DNA of 64,000 bases, taken from an uncultured Clostridia bacterium. GTDB lineage: Bacteria; Bacillota; Clostridia; TANB77; CAG-508. Each line of letters opens with the position of its first letter. Position 1 is the stretch's first letter. Shown one piece after another: positions 6,930 to 16,487 of the stretch. The stretch lies in contig CAKPDN010000008.1 of assembly GCA_934149005.1 (NCBI GenBank), positions 3,304-67,303 of the forward strand, read 5' to 3'. Made by a program: the position numbers and the translations under genes. The notes beneath the pieces were generated by a model that worked only from the letters and a program-made list of their open reading frames with translations, searched no databases and was not told the DNA's origin.

Positions 6930-8795
6930 TTACACTTCCATGATAATTGGTATTATCATTGGATTTCTTTTTGTTTTTGTAAATATATAATCTCTTAAAT
7001 TTTCTCTAACAGTTGATTTTATTGTAGCCCAATCTCTGAGTCCTTTTTCTTCACACTTTTTAATTTCATGTCTAACAACGCTTTTAACATCATCCATTAG
7101 ATTCTCAGATTCTCTAACATAAACAAATCCTCTTGATATTACATCTGGTCCTGCAACCACTTCTCCTGTTGAAGAATCCATTGTTAAAACAATGACAATT
7201 AGTCCATCTTGTGATAAATGTTGTCTGTCTCTTAAAACAATATTTCCAACATCTCCAACTCCTAATCCATCTACTAATATTTTTCCATTTGGTACCATTC
7301 CATTGAATTTAGCTTCTTCACTATCTATTTCTAAAACTTTTCCATTTTCCATCATAAGAATGTTTTTGGCTGGTATTCCCATCATTTGAGCAGTTTCTCC
7401 ATGTGCTTTTAATTGCCTATATTCTCCATGTACTGGTATGAAAAATTTTGGTTTTGTTAGCGTAAATATTAACTTTTGTTCTTCTTGACAAGCATGTCCT
7501 GATACATGAACATCCGCTAATGCACTGTATACAACTTCTGCTCCTATTTGCATTAAATCATCTATTACTTTTGAAACTGATTTTTCATTTCCTGGTATTG
7601 GATTCGCTGATATTATAACAAGGTCATTTGGTGTAATTTTTACTTTTCTATGGTCTCCTGCTGCCATTCTTGTTAATGCTGACATTGTTTCTCCTTGGCT
7701 TCCTGTTGTTATAATCACTAATTGCTCATCATTGTAAGTTGACATTGTATCTATATCAATAAAAATATCATCTGGGCAATCTATATATCCTAATTCCTTT
7801 GCAGTCATAATCATATTTATCATGCTTCTACCACATATTGCTATTTTTCTTTTATATTTAACTGCTGAACTTACTATTTGTTGAACTCTGTGAACATTTG
7901 ATGCAAATGTTGCAACTACTATTCTTTTTGTACATCCATCGAATAGATTATCAAATACTGGTCCTATTGAACTTTCAGACATTGTAAATCCTTTTCTTTC
8001 TGCATTTGTACTGTCTGACATTAATGCTAATATTCCTTCATTTCCTAATTCCGCAATTCTTCCCAGATCCATTATTTTTCCATCTATTGGTGTATAATCT
8101 ACTTTAAAATCTCCTGTATGTAGTATTGTTCCAACTGGTGTTTTTATTGCAAGCATTACAGAATCTGGTATACTGTGTGTGCTTCTTATAAATTCAACTT
8201 CAAAGTTTTTTCCAAATTTTATTTTTTGTCCTTGTGTTACTTCAACTAATGTTGAACTTCTTAGTATTCTATGTTCTTCTAATTTATTTTTTATTAGTCC
8301 TATTGCTAGTTTTGGTGCATATACTGGTATATTTATTTGTTTTAATAAATATGGTACACTTCCTATATGATCTTCATGTCCGTGTGTTATTATAAGTCCT
8401 TTTATTTTATCTACATTTCTTTGTAAATAGGTTATATCTGGTATAACTAGGTCTATTCCTAACATGTCATCTTCTGGAAATGATAAGCCACAGTCTATTA
8501 CTATAATTTCATCTTCATATTCAAATACTGTGATGTTTTTTCCAACTTCATGTAGTCCTCCTAATGGAATTATTTTTAATTTTGATTTTTTGAAAATATT
8601 TCTCCTTCTTGTAGTTTTCCTTTCTGCAATTGCATTTTCTGGTCTTACGACTAATTCCTTTGATTCTTTTAGTTCTACATTTTCTTGTTTTTTATTTTCT
8701 TTTGGTGTTCTTGCGGCTCTTGGTTTTCTATTTGTTGTTTTTCTTGGTGTTCTTGGCTTTCTTTCTTCTTTTTTATTCAATTTTTCTTCTGCCAT
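6930..8795 (-). CDS. rnj: Ribonuclease J
   Basis: 621 residues. A Lys/Arg-rich N-terminal tail of about 70 residues precedes the metallo-beta-lactamase/beta-CASP core. The metal motif ITHGHEDHIGSVP is near residue 137, LHTGDFK near 226 and the CASP motif VSGHACQEEQ near 430; the C-terminal dimerisation region follows. RNase J is a 5'-3' exonuclease and endonuclease central to mRNA decay and rRNA maturation in Firmicutes. The basic tail is longer than in Bacillus RNase J1 and may bind RNA. It is transcribed alone from a distant promoter (9169-9197). Confidence 0.95.
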   Translation of the reverse strand: MAEEKLNKKEERKPRTPRKTTNRKPRAARTPKENKKQENVELKESKELVVRPENAIAERKTTRRRNIFKKSKLKIIPLGGLHEVGKNITVFEYEDEIIVIDCGLSFPEDDMLGIDLVIPDITYLQRNVDKIKGLIITHGHEDHIGSVPYLLKQINIPVYAPKLAIGLIKNKLEEHRILRSSTLVEVTQGQKIKFGKNFEVEFIRSTHSIPDSVMLAIKTPVGTILHTGDFKVDYTPIDGKIMDLGRIAELGNEGILALMSDSTNAERKGFTMSESSIGPVFDNLFDGCTKRIVVATFASNVHRVQQIVSSAVKYKRKIAICGRSMINMIMTAKELGYIDCPDDIFIDIDTMSTYNDEQLVIITTGSQGETMSALTRMAAGDHRKVKITPNDLVIISANPIPGNEKSVSKVIDDLMQIGAEVVYSALADVHVSGHACQEEQKLIFTLTKPKFFIPVHGEYRQLKAHGETAQMMGIPAKNILMMENGKVLEIDSEEAKFNGMVPNGKILVDGLGVGDVGNIVLRDRQHLSQDGLIVIVLTMDSSTGEVVAGPDVISRGFVYVRESENLMDDVKSVVRHEIKKCEEKGLRDWATIKSTVRENLRDYIFTKTKRNPMIIPIIMEV

Positions 8796-9162
8796 AATTT
8801 TCCTCTCTTTCTTTTCATTTCAGTTTTAAAGCTTCTTTTTCTTTAAAATATTCCATATTCAATTTTAATAAAACCGTGTTTTTTTAGTTTTTAGCATAAT
8901 TACAAAATTTAAATTAATAATATTCACACATAAAACATTTTTAATTTTTCATTTTTTTTATGCATTAAATTTATATAATTAAATCTACATATATTATTAT
9001 AAAAACATTTTTTACAAATTTGTTAATTTTACTAATAACATATGATATTTGAATTTTTCTTTATATCTTATCTTTTGTTTTAATTTTTAATCCGTTCTCT
9101 TTTTATTTTTCTTTAAAATTTTGGTTTTATAAAATCTCATTCTTGTGCCCTTTGGCAACATC
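8796..9162 (-). promoter_or_regulatory. Long untranslated leader of rnj
   Basis: About 367 nt lie between the predicted transcription start (near 9162) and the rnj ATG. The stretch is very AT-rich, and I see no ORF with a ribosome-binding site in it. A leader this long ahead of an RNase gene recalls the 5' untranslated region through which E. coli rne feeds back on itself; a similar role here is inference only. Confidence 0.5.
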
Positions 9163-9168
9163 TTTTGT

Positions 9169-9197
9169 ATTATACTATAATTTCTAGAAATTGTCAA
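9169..9197 (-). promoter_or_regulatory. Consensus promoter for rnj
   Basis: On the minus strand TTGACA (9192-9197), a 17-nt spacer and TATAAT (9169-9174): a full-consensus vegetative promoter with no closer gene than rnj. Confidence 0.8.
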
Positions 9198-9238
9198 ATT
9201 ACACTTTATGTGAAGTGTATTTTACTTTTTCTAAAATA

Positions 9239-9260
9239 GAACAAATCTGAAAATTTGTTC
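9239..9260. repeat. Short hairpin upstream of the rnj promoter
   Basis: GAACAAAT and ATTTGTTC form an 8-bp stem around a 6-nt loop, 40 nt upstream of the rnj -35 box. It lies in the intergenic stretch 9198-9524, which otherwise holds two more hairpins and no convincing gene. Confidence 0.4.
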
Positions 9261-9274
9261 GTGCAATGTAATTT

Positions 9275-9312
9275 TATATATTAAGAAAGTTGCATAACTT
9301 TCCTAATATATA
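9275..9312. repeat. 17-bp hairpin in the intergenic region
   Basis: Arms 9275-9291 and 9296-9312 pair with one mismatch around the loop GCAT. Neither strand has a T-run directly after the stem, so it is more likely an RNA-stabilising hairpin than a simple terminator. Confidence 0.5.
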
Positions 9313-9329
9313 AAAAAAGCAAAATTTAT

Positions 9330-9352
9330 AAGGCTGCTGAAAAAGTAGCCTT
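9330..9352 (-). terminator. Probable terminator of the surface-protein operon
   Basis: AAGGCTACT and AGCAGCCTT on the minus strand form a 9-bp stem with one G-U pair and a 5-nt loop, followed after ten bases by seven Ts. It is the first hairpin after the 9525-10025 gene. Confidence 0.5.
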
Positions 9353-9524
9353 ATTTATTCCGCTTTATATATATATCATTTTATTTATTATTGTTTTTTA
9401 TTTCTTTATTTTCTTTCTCTGCCGAAATAATCCTCTCCTCATTTTATGTTACTTGTCAATAAAAAGATTTCGACAAAATGTGACATCGGTTATGATTCCC
9501 ATATTTTTTGATTATTTTTATTAA

Positions 9525-10025
9525 TTATTTTTTCATAATTTTAAAATCATATGCATTTGCGAAATCTGCAGTAATTGAACAATTTATTTTTGCAGTTTCT
9601 CCTGCTTTTGTTTCTTCAATTACTCCATTTAATGTATATATTTCCTTTCCATTTTCATCTACTAATTGAATTGAAACATTTGTCATTGGTATTTTTTCCT
9701 TTTTAGTATTTTCTACTGTTGCAAGTAAATTTGTAACACCATCTTTATATGTAAGCTGTATATCTTTTATTGCTAAATCACCTAAAGCTTTATTTTCATT
9801 TAATTTTGAACTTACATTTAACTTTGTGCCATCTTCTAACTCGATTACATTTTTCTCTTCTACTTTTTGATTTTCTTCATTTTGAATTACCGTTTGATTT
9901 TCTTCAGCATTTTTAGTTTTCTTTTTATTAATGTTTGCTACAATTGCGATAATTATTACTATCACAATTATAGCTATTATTAGGTCAACTAGCCTTAAGC
10001 CTTTCTTTTTATTTCTTGTTGCCAT
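9525..10025 (-). CDS. Membrane-anchored FxLYD-like protein
   Basis: 166 residues. A basic tail (ATRNKKKGLRL) leads into one membrane helix at about residues 13-31 (VDLIIAIIVIVIIIAIVANI), then a charged linker and a beta-rich domain (about 75-166) with TNLLATVENTKKEKIPMTNV and IQLVDENGKEIYTL, resembling FxLYD or related Ig-like extracellular domains. It starts 43 nt after the reconstructed stop of the pilin-like gene and is probably the last gene of the surface operon. Exact role unknown. Confidence 0.6.
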   Translation of the reverse strand: MATRNKKKGLRLVDLIIAIIVIVIIIAIVANINKKKTKNAEENQTVIQNEENQKVEEKNVIELEDGTKLNVSSKLNENKALGDLAIKDIQLTYKDGVTNLLATVENTKKEKIPMTNVSIQLVDENGKEIYTLNGVIEETKAGETAKINCSITADFANAYDFKIMKK

Positions 10026-10067
10026 TTTTCATTTCTCCTTTTTATCTTGATAGAATTTTTATTCTAA

Positions 10068-11965
10068 CTATCTTCCCAAAATATATGGATCATCCCCTGT
10101 TCCAGTTCCACTAACTGCGTAGACTCCAGACATCAGAGAAACTACGGGTCGGACCCCCACAGAAGTGTTGCTTGTGTAGCCCTTATCGATACCGACTAAA
10201 CCTCATCCACAAATATTGGTCCGAGCGGGCAGAAGCGAGATAGCACATTCCACTTTCTATTTTTGATCCATTATTTAATGCATCGTCATATGTCATACAA
10301 CGTACACTATATATTAAATTTAATTTGCTTTGATCTTTATATTTATCCCAATTTCTTGTTTTTGTTGGTATATTACTTTTTAAATTGCTATTTTTTGTTT
10401 TTCCATTTGATAATATATATTCCGCTCTATATGCATCATATACTTGAGTATAAAAATATACAAATTTTTCTGGTACTCCGGCGGTACTTATGCTTTTTAT
10501 ATATAATCTTTTTTCTCCATTTACTGTTTTTTCTTCGCTTTCTAATACTTGCCATCCTTCGAAACCGTCCTTTAACATTACTATTTCTACTATCACCTGC
10601 CTTAAATCCACTAAATGTGAAATTAAGCTCTTCAGTAGTATAATCTTTTGAATTATACAAGTTTCCTAATTCATTTATTTCTGCCTGTGTCCAATTTCCA
10701 GCATCATATTCAACTACTCCTGATCTTGCATAATTTAATGGTTTTTGAACTGTTATTTTCTTTTCATTACTTTTTGTTTCATTTCCCGCATTATCATATG
10801 CTATCATATATACTATATATTCTGTGCCATTTGTTAAACCTGTTACACTTACACTTGTACTTGTTGTATGTTCTTTTTTATTTGCTACTGTTCCGTCTAA
10901 CTTTTCTACATAATAGCTGTAATCTTTTATTCCTGATTCTGCATCTGTTGTGCTTCCTTCAATTTTTATACTTGTTTCTGATGCATTTGATGCCTTTACT
11001 GTAAATACTTCTGGTGGTATTGTATCTACTATTGTCACATTCGCATAATTTCCTGATGAAGTTCCATCTGTTAATCTTGCATATACTATATCATTATAAT
11101 TTAAATTTTGCACTGTTATTGATGTTCCAGCAGTTGTTGCTTTTGTCCAACTTCCAGAAGTACCATTTACTTGATATTCTACATAATAATTTGTATTCGT
11201 ACTTATTTGTATACTTGCCTTCCCACTTGTCCATGTTGTCGTGCCAAATATTATAGTACCTTGCTTCGTTCCATCTGGTATACTTTCTGTTGTTACAGTT
11301 TTTACATTACTTTTTCTTTCATTTCCGGCATTATCATATGCTATCATATATACTGTATAAGTTGTTCCTTGACTTAGGCCTGTTACTGTATAACTTATGT
11401 CAGTTACATGCTCTACTTTTATCTTATCTGAGTCACTTGTTTGTGCTACATATGTAAAATTAGCAACCTCAAAGTCCTTTAAGCTACTTGAATCACCTGT
11501 AACTCTTATACTATTTGTTTTTACCTCATCTACTGTAATTTCAAATTTATTATTATCTTTTGGTGTTTCAGCAACTGTAATATTAAATGAACTATCAATT
11601 GTTATATCAAAAGACATTTTTTTGTCTGTATATACCACATTTAATGTATTATCTCCATCAGTATATTCATCTGCACTTATTCTATTATCTACTGTTGGTA
11701 ATTGTTCATGCAATGTTTTTAGGCTTAATTTATTTCCTTTTTCAGATTCGCTTATTTGTATGTGCATTATTGCCAAATCAACATTTTCTTTTGCTTCTGC
11801 TCTCATTTGTTCTATTTTTGTTTTTTTAGCTTTTTCAAATAAACCACTTCCTGATAATTGTCCTATTGCCACTCCGGCTAGTATTAATAGGATTATTATC
11901 GTTATAACTAACGCAACCAATGTTATTGCTTGTTGTTCCTTCTTTATTAGTTGTAATTTTTCCAA
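10068..11965 (-). CDS. Pilin-like surface protein, reading requires two +1 shifts
   Basis: Three frames together make one protein of about 631 residues. The N-terminus has a prepilin-like segment (AITLVALVITIIILLILAGV) with Ala where type IV pilins have Glu5. A helix and two fibronectin-like modules follow, then a C-terminal domain ending VGVRPVVSLMSGVYAV and DDPYILGR, as in many clostridial surface proteins. The zero frame ends at 10436; the next frame runs to 10183; the last ends at 10068. Both frame changes coincide with an in-frame CGG (10565-10567 and 10192-10194). The start is TTG behind GGAGG. Decay or sequencing error is the alternative. Confidence 0.7.
10192..10194 (-). other. Putative +1 shift site AGT CGG T in the pilin-like gene
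   Basis: Zero-frame codons AGT CGG TAT CGA TAA end at once. Skipping the C gives GGT ATC GAT AAG GGC, leading to the conserved VGVRPVVSL end. The last frame has a TGA about 10 nt upstream, so the shift must occur within roughly 20 nt, and the CGG lies inside that interval. Confidence 0.6.
10565..10567 (-). other. Putative +1 shift site GGA CGG T in the pilin-like gene
   Basis: Zero frame reads AAA GGA CGG TTT CGA and becomes an Arg/Lys-rich nonsense tail. Skipping the C gives GGT TTC GAA GGA TGG CAA, that is GFEGWQVLES, which continues as the expected C-terminal domain. Confidence 0.6.
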
Positions 11966-14900
11966 CTATTGTTCCTCCTTTTTCTATTACATATGTGTAA
12001 TCTTTTAATCCGGTTTGTTTATCTGTTGTGTTTCCTGACATTTTAAATCCACTTGCTGTTATATTTGATACTGTTATATTAAAAGCTTCTGGTGCTATTG
12101 TATCTGCAATTGTTAAACTTATATAATTTCCACTACTTGAACCATCTGTTAATCTTGCATACACAATATCATTATGTTTCAAATTGTTTAATGTAACTGC
12201 TGTACCAGCTGTTGTTGCTCTTGTCCAAGTTCCACTTGTTGAGTTTACCTGATATTCTATATAAAAACTTGTATTTGTTGTTACAGTCACATTTGCTACT
12301 CCACTTTCCCATACTGGTTGTCCAATTGTTATTGAACCTGCTGTTGTTGGTATGGTTTTTGTTGTTATTGTTGTCTCTTTTATTGCTTTGTTTCCCACGT
12401 TATCACATGTCTCAACCTTTATTGTGTAAGTTGTTCCTTGTTTTAATCCTGTAAAGTTATAACTTGCGTTTTCCCCTGTATATGCAACTGTATATTCTTC
12501 ACTTTCTTTTTTTATAGAATATGTATATGATACTGGATTTGGCATTCCAGATTCATTGTCAACTGCTGTTACTGTTGCTGTTATTTTCGAAGTTGCCACA
12601 TTTGTACTTACTCCTAATGTTGGAGCCTTTGTATCCAATATATCTAATGTTGCCCATTCTGAGCCACTTGTTCCATCTGTTAGACGTGCATATAGTTTAT
12701 CTCCACTATGTAAGTCTGCTACTGTAACTTTCGCTCCTGCTGTTTGACCTTTTGCCCAAATACCTGTTGTACTATTTATTTGATATTCTATATAATATGT
12801 TGTGTTTGTTGTTATATCTACATTTGCTTTTCTATTTGTCCAAGTTAAGTTTATAAAATTTATTGCTCCTGGTTGTTTTCCACTTGGTATTGTATCTGTT
12901 AATATGCTTCTTTCTTTTACTCCTATATTTTCTGCATTATCAGCTACTGTTACTTTTACTGTATAATCTTTTCCTTGTACTAAATTTGGGAATTTACATG
13001 TATCACTTGCACTATTTTGTATCTCTACATATGTTGAATCATCTGCTCCTGTTTCCTTTATATAAAATACATATATTGTTGGGTTTGGTAATCCGCCCTC
13101 ATCTGTTGCTGTTGCTTTTACTGTTGCAGTATTTGATGTTTTACTTAATACCGTAAAATCTACAATTGGCGATACATCATCTGGTATTAATATACTTTTT
13201 TCTTGTATTCCTATATTATGTGCTTTATCTTTTACTTCTACTTTTATTGTGTAATTTTTTCCTATTACCAAATTTGGTACTGTTAAAACATTGGATTCCC
13301 CACTTTGTTTTTGTACATATGTTGAATCACTTTCTCCTGTTTCTTTTATATAAAATGTATATGTTACTGGATTTTCTAATCCTGATTCATCATCATTTGC
13401 TGTTGCAGTTGCTGTTATTGTATGATTTTCTGCTGTTAATGCTATTCCTACATCAGGTTTTATAGCATCTATTATTGTTATACTTGAATAATCTCCTGAT
13501 GATGTTCCATCTGTTAACCTTGCATAAACTATATCATTATGACTTAAGTTTTCTATTGTTATTTGTGCTCCTTTTTCACTTGCTATAGTCCAATTTCCAG
13601 TTGTACTATTTACTTGATATTCTATATAGTACTCTTGTTTATTTGTTGTTATATCTACTTTTGCTTTTCCATTTTCCCAAATTATATTTTTAAACATTAT
13701 ACTTCCTGCTGATGTTCCACTTGGTATATCTATTGTTTTTTCTGTTGTTTCCTTTGATGTTTTATTTCCGGCTTTATCTTGCACTTCTACTTTTATTGTA
13801 TATGTTTTTCCTGCTGATAAGTTTTTAAAATTATAAGTTGCATCTTCTCCTGTATATGCTACTTTATATTCTTCTCCTTCTTTTTTTATAGAATATGTAT
13901 ATTTTATTTGGTTTGCCATTCCCCATTCATCATCACTTGACTCAACTATTGCTTTTATTTCTGATGTTGATATTACAGTTGTTGATATTCCTAAGTTTGG
14001 TTCTATATTATCTATTATTGTTGTATTTATATAATTACCACTTTGTGTTCCATCTGTTAATCTTGCATATACTATGTCATTATGATTTAGGTTCTCAACT
14101 GTTATTGATGCTCCAGTTCCATTCGCTTTTATCCAATTTCCAGAATTATTGTTTATTTGATATTCTATATAAAATTTGGTATTTGTACTTATTGGCAAAA
14201 TTGCTTTATTATTTTTCCAAGTTACCTCTCCAAATATAATTGCACTACTTTCATTTGCATCTGGCACTGGAACTGCTTCTGGTTCTATTGTTTTGAATAT
14301 AAATGTTCCTGAATTTATCCCATCACTTAATTTAGCATATACTATATCTCCTGCTTTTAAACCTGTTACATAATCTCCATTTGTCCAATTTTCATTTGTT
14401 CCATTTACTTGATATTGTATTTGATAATTTGTATCTGTTTTTATTTTCACACTTGCCATATTGTTTTCCCAAACAGTTTCTTCAAACACTATTGCTCCAG
14501 CTTCATTTTCATTTGGAATTCTATCAGTTTTTATATTTATTATTGACTGTGCTTCTTGCCCCTTAATATTCTTTGCTATAACTTTTATAGTATATTCTGT
14601 ATTATGTTTTAATTTTGTTACATCTAAAATTTTATCTTGACCTTTTTGTACTTTTTTATATTCCGCATCATCTTCATTTGCCTTTTTTAAATAAAATGTA
14701 TATTCTACATTTTCTGCATTATTTGATATTGCTTGTACTTTTATTTGATTTGATGTTTGCTTTAAATTTTCAAGTTTTACTGTTAGTTTTTCCTCAACAT
14801 CATTTTCTAAATCAAGTTCGCCATACACAATATATCTAATTAATTTTGTTATATCTCTTTGATCTACTGTTCCATCTCCTGTTATATCAGCAGAATTATA

Positions 14901-15290
14901 TTTTATTCCGTCTAAATTGGCTCCTTTTAATCCTACTATGTATCTTATTATATTTGTTAATTCAACCTGTGTTGCCTTGCCATCACCATTTAAATCTCCT
15001 ACTACACTTAGTTCATATACATTATCTTCATCTTTTAAGTACATTCCAGTTCCAACTAAACCATCTGTTACCTCTGTTTTTAATTCTTTTTCTTTATAAA
15101 TCTTTGCATTTTCTAATTTTGTTTTTAAATTTTCTACTGTAGTTTCTGGTCTTATTCTACTTATAATATTTTTTTCTTTATCTATTTTATATTCACTACT
15201 TGAAATAAAAGCTTTACTTGTAACAAAAAATAATGCTGATACTATAAGTATTGAGAAAACTATAATTGTTTTGTTCAATATCCTTCTCAT
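11835..15290 (-). CDS. Dockerin-bearing fibronectin-repeat surface protein
   Basis: 1151 residues from MRRILNKTIIVFSILIVSAL, chosen because AAAGGAG precedes this ATG. A signal/anchor helix is followed at about residues 95-160 by two dockerin-type calcium loops (GDLNGDGKATQVELTNIIRY and ADITGDGTVDQRDITKLIRY). The rest is a run of fibronectin-III-like modules; five copies of a D(I/K)xYA(R/K)LxDG motif mark a repeated subtype. The last module breaks off after DYTYVIEKGG, and the final ~40 residues are read out of frame across the pilin-like N-terminus, so the C-terminus looks replaced. The upstream gene encodes a cohesin-like partner. Confidence 0.75.
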   Translation of the reverse strand: MRRILNKTIIVFSILIVSALFFVTSKAFISSSEYKIDKEKNIISRIRPETTVENLKTKLENAKIYKEKELKTEVTDGLVGTGMYLKDEDNVYELSVVGDLNGDGKATQVELTNIIRYIVGLKGANLDGIKYNSADITGDGTVDQRDITKLIRYIVYGELDLENDVEEKLTVKLENLKQTSNQIKVQAISNNAENVEYTFYLKKANEDDAEYKKVQKGQDKILDVTKLKHNTEYTIKVIAKNIKGQEAQSIINIKTDRIPNENEAGAIVFEETVWENNMASVKIKTDTNYQIQYQVNGTNENWTNGDYVTGLKAGDIVYAKLSDGINSGTFIFKTIEPEAVPVPDANESSAIIFGEVTWKNNKAILPISTNTKFYIEYQINNNSGNWIKANGTGASITVENLNHNDIVYARLTDGTQSGNYINTTIIDNIEPNLGISTTVISTSEIKAIVESSDDEWGMANQIKYTYSIKKEGEEYKVAYTGEDATYNFKNLSAGKTYTIKVEVQDKAGNKTSKETTEKTIDIPSGTSAGSIMFKNIIWENGKAKVDITTNKQEYYIEYQVNSTTGNWTIASEKGAQITIENLSHNDIVYARLTDGTSSGDYSSITIIDAIKPDVGIALTAENHTITATATANDDESGLENPVTYTFYIKETGESDSTYVQKQSGESNVLTVPNLVIGKNYTIKVEVKDKAHNIGIQEKSILIPDDVSPIVDFTVLSKTSNTATVKATATDEGGLPNPTIYVFYIKETGADDSTYVEIQNSASDTCKFPNLVQGKDYTVKVTVADNAENIGVKERSILTDTIPSGKQPGAINFINLTWTNRKANVDITTNTTYYIEYQINSTTGIWAKGQTAGAKVTVADLHSGDKLYARLTDGTSGSEWATLDILDTKAPTLGVSTNVATSKITATVTAVDNESGMPNPVSYTYSIKKESEEYTVAYTGENASYNFTGLKQGTTYTIKVETCDNVGNKAIKETTITTKTIPTTAGSITIGQPVWESGVANVTVTTNTSFYIEYQVNSTSGTWTRATTAGTAVTLNNLKHNDIVYARLTDGSSSGNYISLTIADTIAPEAFNITVSNITASGFKMSGNTTDKQTGLKDYTYVIEKGGTIVGKITTNKEGTTSNNIGCVSYNDNNPINTSRSGNRTIIRKWFI

Positions 15291-15353
15291 ATTTTGATTC
15301 TCCTTTATCTTTTTAGTGACTACCATTTCTTTAATATTCTGACTCTTCTATAT

Positions 15354-16121
15354 TTATTTTATGTCTGTCATACTTTTATTTTTAATTCCTAAAGCTATTA
15401 TAACTGCTACTAATGCAATTATCAAAAGTGCTACTGCTATTGATTTTCCTGCTTTGGGTATTATTTTTTTTGCTGTTGTAGTATCAGTTGCTGTTGCTTT
15501 ATTTTGTGCAGTTGTATTTTCTTTGTTTGAATCACTCTTGTCTGTTGTGCTATTTTGTGTATTTTCTGAATTATCTTCTTTATTTGAATTATTTGTTGCT
15601 CCATTTGAATTTTCACTTTTTATCTTTATAGTTACTGCTTTGTCACCAATATTTATTAAATTAGTTCCATCATTTGATGTTATTTCTTTAAATTCTATTT
15701 TTGTATCTTTTTCTTCTGTTACTGTTTCTTTTACTTTAAACTTAACACTAAATATTTGTGTATTTTCTTTTGTTTCTGAGCTTAAATTTACAGCTAAGAA
15801 TTTACCGTTTAAAGTACTGCTTTCGTCATTATATGTTGTTGTCCAATTATTTAAACTTTGTATTGAATTACTTGTTATTGCTTCAAATATATTTGTATCA
15901 TAATTGATTTTTCCTTCTAATGTATTTATTCCATTTTCTCCCATATTTATGTCAGATACTCCTATTGTTACTGTGATTTCTTCTCCTGCTTTTATTGATG
16001 TTTTATTTGCTGTTAAATTTGCTTTAAATGTAATTGATGTGTCTGCTTTTACTGTTCCTATCATTCCACCTATAATGCATCCTACCATTAAAATTACTAT
16101 TAATATTTTTTTTACTTTCAT
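15354..16121 (-). CDS. Cohesin-domain cell-surface anchor protein
   Basis: 255 residues. A signal peptide (KKILIVILMVGCIIGGMIGT, cleavage near VKA-DT) is followed at about residues 30-165 by a cohesin-like beta domain: ANKTSIKAGEEITVTIGVSD, GINTLEGKINYDTNIFEAI and a late ...FSVKFKVK strand. A Ser/Asn/Thr-rich linker (about 175-220) leads to a sorting-like IPKAGKS motif, one membrane helix and a short basic tail. It would display a cohesin on the outside, to hold dockerin proteins such as the gene immediately downstream. Confidence 0.75.
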   Translation of the reverse strand: MKVKKILIVILMVGCIIGGMIGTVKADTSITFKANLTANKTSIKAGEEITVTIGVSDINMGENGINTLEGKINYDTNIFEAITSNSIQSLNNWTTTYNDESSTLNGKFLAVNLSSETKENTQIFSVKFKVKETVTEEKDTKIEFKEITSNDGTNLINIGDKAVTIKIKSENSNGATNNSNKEDNSENTQNSTTDKSDSNKENTTAQNKATATDTTTAKKIIPKAGKSIAVALLIIALVAVIIALGIKNKSMTDIK

Positions 16122-16219
16122 TTTTTCCCCCTACCTTTTTTAGAATCTTAATGACTCTACAACTTTTTAATTTAATAATTTTTAGTATTATTTTTATCAC
16201 ATATTTTTATACGACGAAT

Positions 16220-16269
16220 AGACAGCAATATTACTCTGTACTTTTTATACAGACGCAATATTCCTGTCT
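16220..16269 (-). promoter_or_regulatory. Leader hairpin upstream of the cohesin gene
   Basis: Arms AGACAGGAATATT...CTGTA and TACAGAGTAATATTGCTGTCT pair over about 21 bp, with a few internal mismatches and a short A/T loop. It lies in the 5' leader between the leader-peptide ORF and the cohesin start. There is no T-run after the stem. Confidence 0.55.
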
Positions 16270-16309
16270 ATTTTTATCTATTTTATTTATTTTGCACTTA
16301 TTTAGTAGA

Positions 16310-16387
<78 letters not shown>

Positions 16388-16433
16388 TATAATTTTCTCC
16401 TTTGATTTTTTCTTTATATACTATCTTATATAG

Positions 16434-16462
16434 ATTATACATAATTTGTTATGTATTTACAA
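16434..16462 (-). promoter_or_regulatory. Promoter of the cohesin-dockerin operon
   Basis: On the minus strand TTGTAA (16457-16462), a 17-nt spacer and a perfect TATAAT (16434-16439). The transcript would carry a leader of about 300 nt before the cohesin gene, containing the leader peptide, the TG tract and the hairpin. Confidence 0.75.
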
Positions 16463-16487
16463 TACCTTATAACTTTTTTGTGCAAAT

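Noticed and set aside
10201..10203. AGG codon as the second shift site in the pilin-like gene
   Set aside because: Skipping the A of AGG also restores the frame, but AGG is read normally as Arg in other genes here, while CGG three codons later explains this site in the same way as the other three.
11874..11876. CGG in the tail of the fibronectin gene as a programmed fusion site
   Set aside because: The frame there is the out-of-frame reading of the pilin membrane helix, so a fusion would lack that helix; listed only as an observation.
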